42,736 nt of DNA, taken from assembly GCA_020025715.1 (NCBI GenBank), contig JAHHRQ010000010.1, forward strand, positions 1 through 42,736, given 5' to 3'. This document shows, one piece after another, positions 40,843-42,736 of the stretch. The position numbers were made by a program, and so were the translations under genes. The notes under the pieces were generated by a model, which saw only the letters and a list, made by a program, of their open reading frames with translations, had not been told where the DNA came from and searched no databases. The DNA comes from Oscillospiraceae bacterium (GTDB lineage: Bacteria; Bacillota; Clostridia; Oscillospirales; Oscillospiraceae). Each line of letters opens with the position of its first letter. The first letter of the stretch is position 1.

Positions 40843-42048
40843 TTATCCCTCCGTTCCGGTCTGGATGCGTTTAATTTCGAGGCTCTCCACGAAAGCCTGA
40901 AATCTTGTACGGAGCTGACCGGTGGCGGCGTTGGTGTAATCCCTCTCTATCTGGCACACAGGCATGGTGCCGGGGAGCTGGAAGCCGTCCATCATCCAGT
41001 TTGAAATCTGGGCACGCTCGTAGCCCCAGTATTCGCAGAACTTCATGCTCTCCACTAAAAGTCCCTCTGCTCCGTATTCCTGAGCCATATCGTACAGGAA
41101 GCGCTTGCGGCCTATAATATTTTCCTGTCCCATAGACCTCGGACACTGGTTTTCGTTAAGGTAGCTTCTTGCAATGGCATCAAGGGCGGTTTCGCCGTCT
41201 TTTATTATAATTTTTTCTCTTCCGGGCAGAGAGCCGAAGCAGTATCTGTCCGCCACCACAAAAGCCCCGCACTCTTCAAGAAGCTTTGTAAAATCGGGGT
41301 CATCAATTTCAGAGCCTACCACCATAACTCTGGCTCTGTACTTTACCTCTCTTTCCGGTTCTCTGTTTCTTATCTCCTCAAGGGTTTCCCTGAGGTAGGG
41401 CAGAATAAGATATTTAGGACACACCAGAGTTACAAGCTGAATTACATGAAATTCATAGCCTGTAATAGACGGGTTATTCTGCTTTCGCAGGTTTCCCAGC
41501 TCTGTTATAATCTCGCAGACTTCATTGTGCCGCTCTACTGCGCGGCGGATATTTTCCTCCGAAAAATCCACGCCGTAGACATTCCGGAGCGGTTCGATAA
41601 TCTTCTTCTGAATCTGCCGCTTATAATAGCCAACGTGCCACTCGGTCTTTTTAAGCGGCACGTCCAGAAAGCTTGTGAAGAATTTTTCCTTAGGTATAAG
41701 CTTGCAATAGTCAAAATACTGCTCCATCCTGTTCATGGTGGCGCAGCATTCCTGTCCTATAAGAGCATCAATAAAATTGTACCCGCCTTCAAAGGCGCGC
41801 TCAAGAATACTCTTGGAGTATGGGCAGGAGCGGTTTGTCATGTAATAAGTGGCAAGATCCGGACTAATGCAGCGAGGTGCTCTAAGCCGCACACCAAAAC
41901 AGCCCTCTACATCCAGCATGACTTCCGGAATGTGAGAGCAGTTGTAGCCGAGAGCCAGTTTTCCCTCATCGCAGGCCTGTTTCACAAGCTCATTGTTGGC
42001 ATCCTGAAGCAGATTTTCAAAGAAAATCATGTGCTTTAGGTCTCGCAT
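40843..42048 (-). CDS. 2-hydroxyacyl-CoA dehydratase family, small subunit (operon 2)
   Basis: A 401-residue paralog of 28610-29815 with GYNCSHIPEVML, NRSCPYSKSILERA, QECCATMNR, ECGAFVVADRYCFGSLPGR, MKFCEYWGYER and the end TGQLRTRFQAFVESLEIKR. The start is the ATG at 42048 behind AAGGGGG; a longer reading frame to 42129 would cross the promoter. Block VVGSEIDDP is identical in both paralogs. It is the first gene of operon 2, whose upstream region has a long regulatory stretch (42098-42336). Confidence 0.85.
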   Translation of the reverse strand: MRDLKHMIFFENLLQDANNELVKQACDEGKLALGYNCSHIPEVMLDVEGCFGVRLRAPRCISPDLATYYMTNRSCPYSKSILERAFEGGYNFIDALIGQECCATMNRMEQYFDYCKLIPKEKFFTSFLDVPLKKTEWHVGYYKRQIQKKIIEPLRNVYGVDFSEENIRRAVERHNEVCEIITELGNLRKQNNPSITGYEFHVIQLVTLVCPKYLILPYLRETLEEIRNREPEREVKYRARVMVVGSEIDDPDFTKLLEECGAFVVADRYCFGSLPGREKIIIKDGETALDAIARSYLNENQCPRSMGQENIIGRKRFLYDMAQEYGAEGLLVESMKFCEYWGYERAQISNWMMDGFQLPGTMPVCQIERDYTNAATGQLRTRFQAFVESLEIKRIQTGTEG

Positions 42049-42097
42049 ATTTATCCCCCTTTTCTTATTTATATCAGCACTTATTGATACTATCAAA

Positions 42098-42126
42098 AGT
42101 TTAACAATATGTATAAAGTCTGTCAA
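42098..42126 (-). promoter_or_regulatory. Promoter of dehydratase operon 2
   Basis: TTGACA (42126-42121) and TAAACT (42103-42098) are 17 bases apart on the minus strand; the leader is about 42 bases. Confidence 0.7.
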
Positions 42127-42220
42127 CATCGAAGTATATTTTCGTAGATATTGTTACAAAAATAACTTGCTTTTTAGCTGTTTTGACTGTGACAAAGTGG
42201 CTCAATGTGTCGTATTTTGA

Positions 42221-42276
42221 CATAAAATTCCATTATTTTTTGTCATCTCCACTGTCTTTTACCATGAAATTCCATT
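42221..42276. repeat. Direct repeat pair spaced 42 bp upstream of dehydratase operon 2
   Basis: CATAAAATTCCATT (42221-42234) and CATGAAATTCCATT (42263-42276) match at 13 of 14 bases, with start-to-start spacing of 42 bp, four turns of B-DNA. Possible binding sites of an activator. Confidence 0.5.
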
Positions 42277-42317
42277 TGTATTTTTTTAAGCGCGAACTCA
42301 GGTAATATTACAGATTG

Positions 42318-42336
42318 TTTTCAGTCCGGCTGACAT
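42318..42336. promoter_or_regulatory. Probable TetR operator 2
   Basis: TTTTCAGTCCGGCTGACAT matches operator 1 at 15 of 19 positions; the right half-site CTGACA is exact and the left is degenerate. It is about 195 bases upstream of the promoter at 42098-42126. A TATAAT on the minus strand (42383-42378) may mark a second promoter close to it. Confidence 0.5.
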
Positions 42337-42410
42337 TTATTTTGTTTTTCGGCAAATACGGAAAGCTTTTTCCTTAAATTATACTCACGGAAACTGCCTT
42401 TAATGATAAA

Positions 42411-42439
42411 AAAATTCCTGCCTCATGGGCAGGAATTTT
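42411..42439 (-). terminator. Terminator overlapping the end of a small minus-strand ORF
   Basis: A perfect 12-bp stem (42411-42422 with 42428-42439), 5-base loop and U residues on the minus strand. The TGA of the ORF at 42423-42608 lies in the loop. Confidence 0.8.
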
Positions 42440-42608
42440 TCATTCTGTCATATAGTTTTTCGGCAATTTCAAAGATGAACTTCCGCTGTTTTGCAGTGCA
42501 GTCTGTAAGGGGTTTTAAGGCAGGCTTTCCCCAGCTGTTTAAAATTTCGGGGCATGTCCGTATACACTTAGGACTTATATTAAAAATGCGCTTATATTCA
42601 CAGTGCAT
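42423..42608 (-). CDS. Possible small cysteine-containing protein
   Basis: A 61-residue open frame (MHCEYKRIFNISPKCIRTCP at the start, IAEKLYDRMKNSCP at the end) with five cysteines. I do not recognise it. In its favour are a terminator placed exactly at its end, as with the S-component gene, and ordinary codon use. Against it, GGAGG directly abuts the ATG. It may be real or the remnant of a longer gene. Confidence 0.4.
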   Translation of the reverse strand: MHCEYKRIFNISPKCIRTCPEILNSWGKPALKPLTDCTAKQRKFIFEIAEKLYDRMKNSCP

Positions 42609-42671
42609 CCTCCGCGAAATTCATGCTTTCAGGATAACGTAGAAAGGTAGAGCTTTACAACGGAGAAAGGC

Positions 42672-42700
42672 TTGTTGCAAAGTGTATTTTATGCTATCAT
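42672..42700 (+). promoter_or_regulatory. Promoter of the gene that starts at 42725
   Basis: TTGTTG (42672-42677) and TATCAT (42695-42700) are 17 bases apart. Confidence 0.5.
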
Positions 42701-42724
42701 ATAGAAAAACTTTCGGAGGAAGAA

Positions 42725-42736
42725 ATGGTAAAAGAA
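42725..42736 (+). CDS. Start of a gene cut by the window edge
   Basis: GGAGGA lies four bases before an ATG at 42725, with a promoter candidate upstream. Only MVKE is visible, so no function can be given. Confidence 0.6.

Overview
The window reads as chromosome of an anaerobic, spore-forming low-GC Gram-positive bacterium of the class Clostridia, most like an Oscillospiraceae/Ruminococcaceae-type gut organism. The evidence is a V-type ATPase in place of an F-type one, sporulation and germination genes (YpeB, SpoVT, an AbrB homologue), an 8-iron clostridial ferredoxin, RNase Y with RicT, an oxygen-sensitive cysteine desulfidase and 2-hydroxyacyl-CoA dehydratases. Coding is dense, Shine-Dalgarno sites are strong, and most transcription units end in clear hairpin-plus-U terminators. 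I see no rRNA, tRNA, CRISPR array, transposase or prophage.

Layout. 1-165 is the 3' end of mnmA. 223-8880 (minus) is a complete nine-gene V-ATPase operon in the order ntpF-I-K-E-C-G-A-B-D behind a consensus promoter; the rotor subunit carries all the Na+-binding residues known from Enterococcus hirae. 9267-18106 holds ypeB, gltX, trpS, a WecA/TagO-type sugar-phosphate transferase, three small conserved genes of unknown function, a YfcE-type phosphoesterase, an unknown membrane protein and a YitT transporter-like protein. 18333-24705 holds an AbrB with an added zinc module, TrmN6, ferredoxin, a ClpC without its middle domain, a BlaI-type repressor and RNase Y. 24855-26699 holds a DUF1810 gene and a cobalamin-riboswitch operon (DUF4430 lipoprotein plus ECF S component). 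30880-38397 is mostly housekeeping: cysteine desulfidase with a divergent GntR regulator, SpoVT, RicT, HolB, a PAP2 phosphatase, an exonuclease and a leucine-rich-repeat lipoprotein.

The most interesting part is a pair of paralogous operons at 26852-30613 and 38773-42336. Each encodes a 401-residue 2-hydroxyacyl-CoA dehydratase-family subunit, then, two bases later, an unusually long (522 or 536 residue) partner with a conserved aromatic/basic N-terminal extension, then, 13-16 bases later, a 52-56 residue single-span membrane protein. The two small membrane proteins resemble each other (a conserved N-x-D-M-K-L motif starting a tail of equal length), and one is short enough to escape usual gene finding. 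A TetR regulator gene precedes the first operon. Its perfect inverted repeat at its own promoter has a close match upstream of the second operon. I infer one TetR regulon of two membrane-associated dehydratase-like complexes. The required ATP-dependent activator and any downstream acyl-CoA enzymes are not in the window, so the substrate is unknown.

Other points of note are RicT with a 12-asparagine tract and a long cationic tail, a ypeB ribosome site buried in the gltX terminator, divergent gltX/trpS promoters that share their -35 bases, and stop codons placed inside terminator loops.
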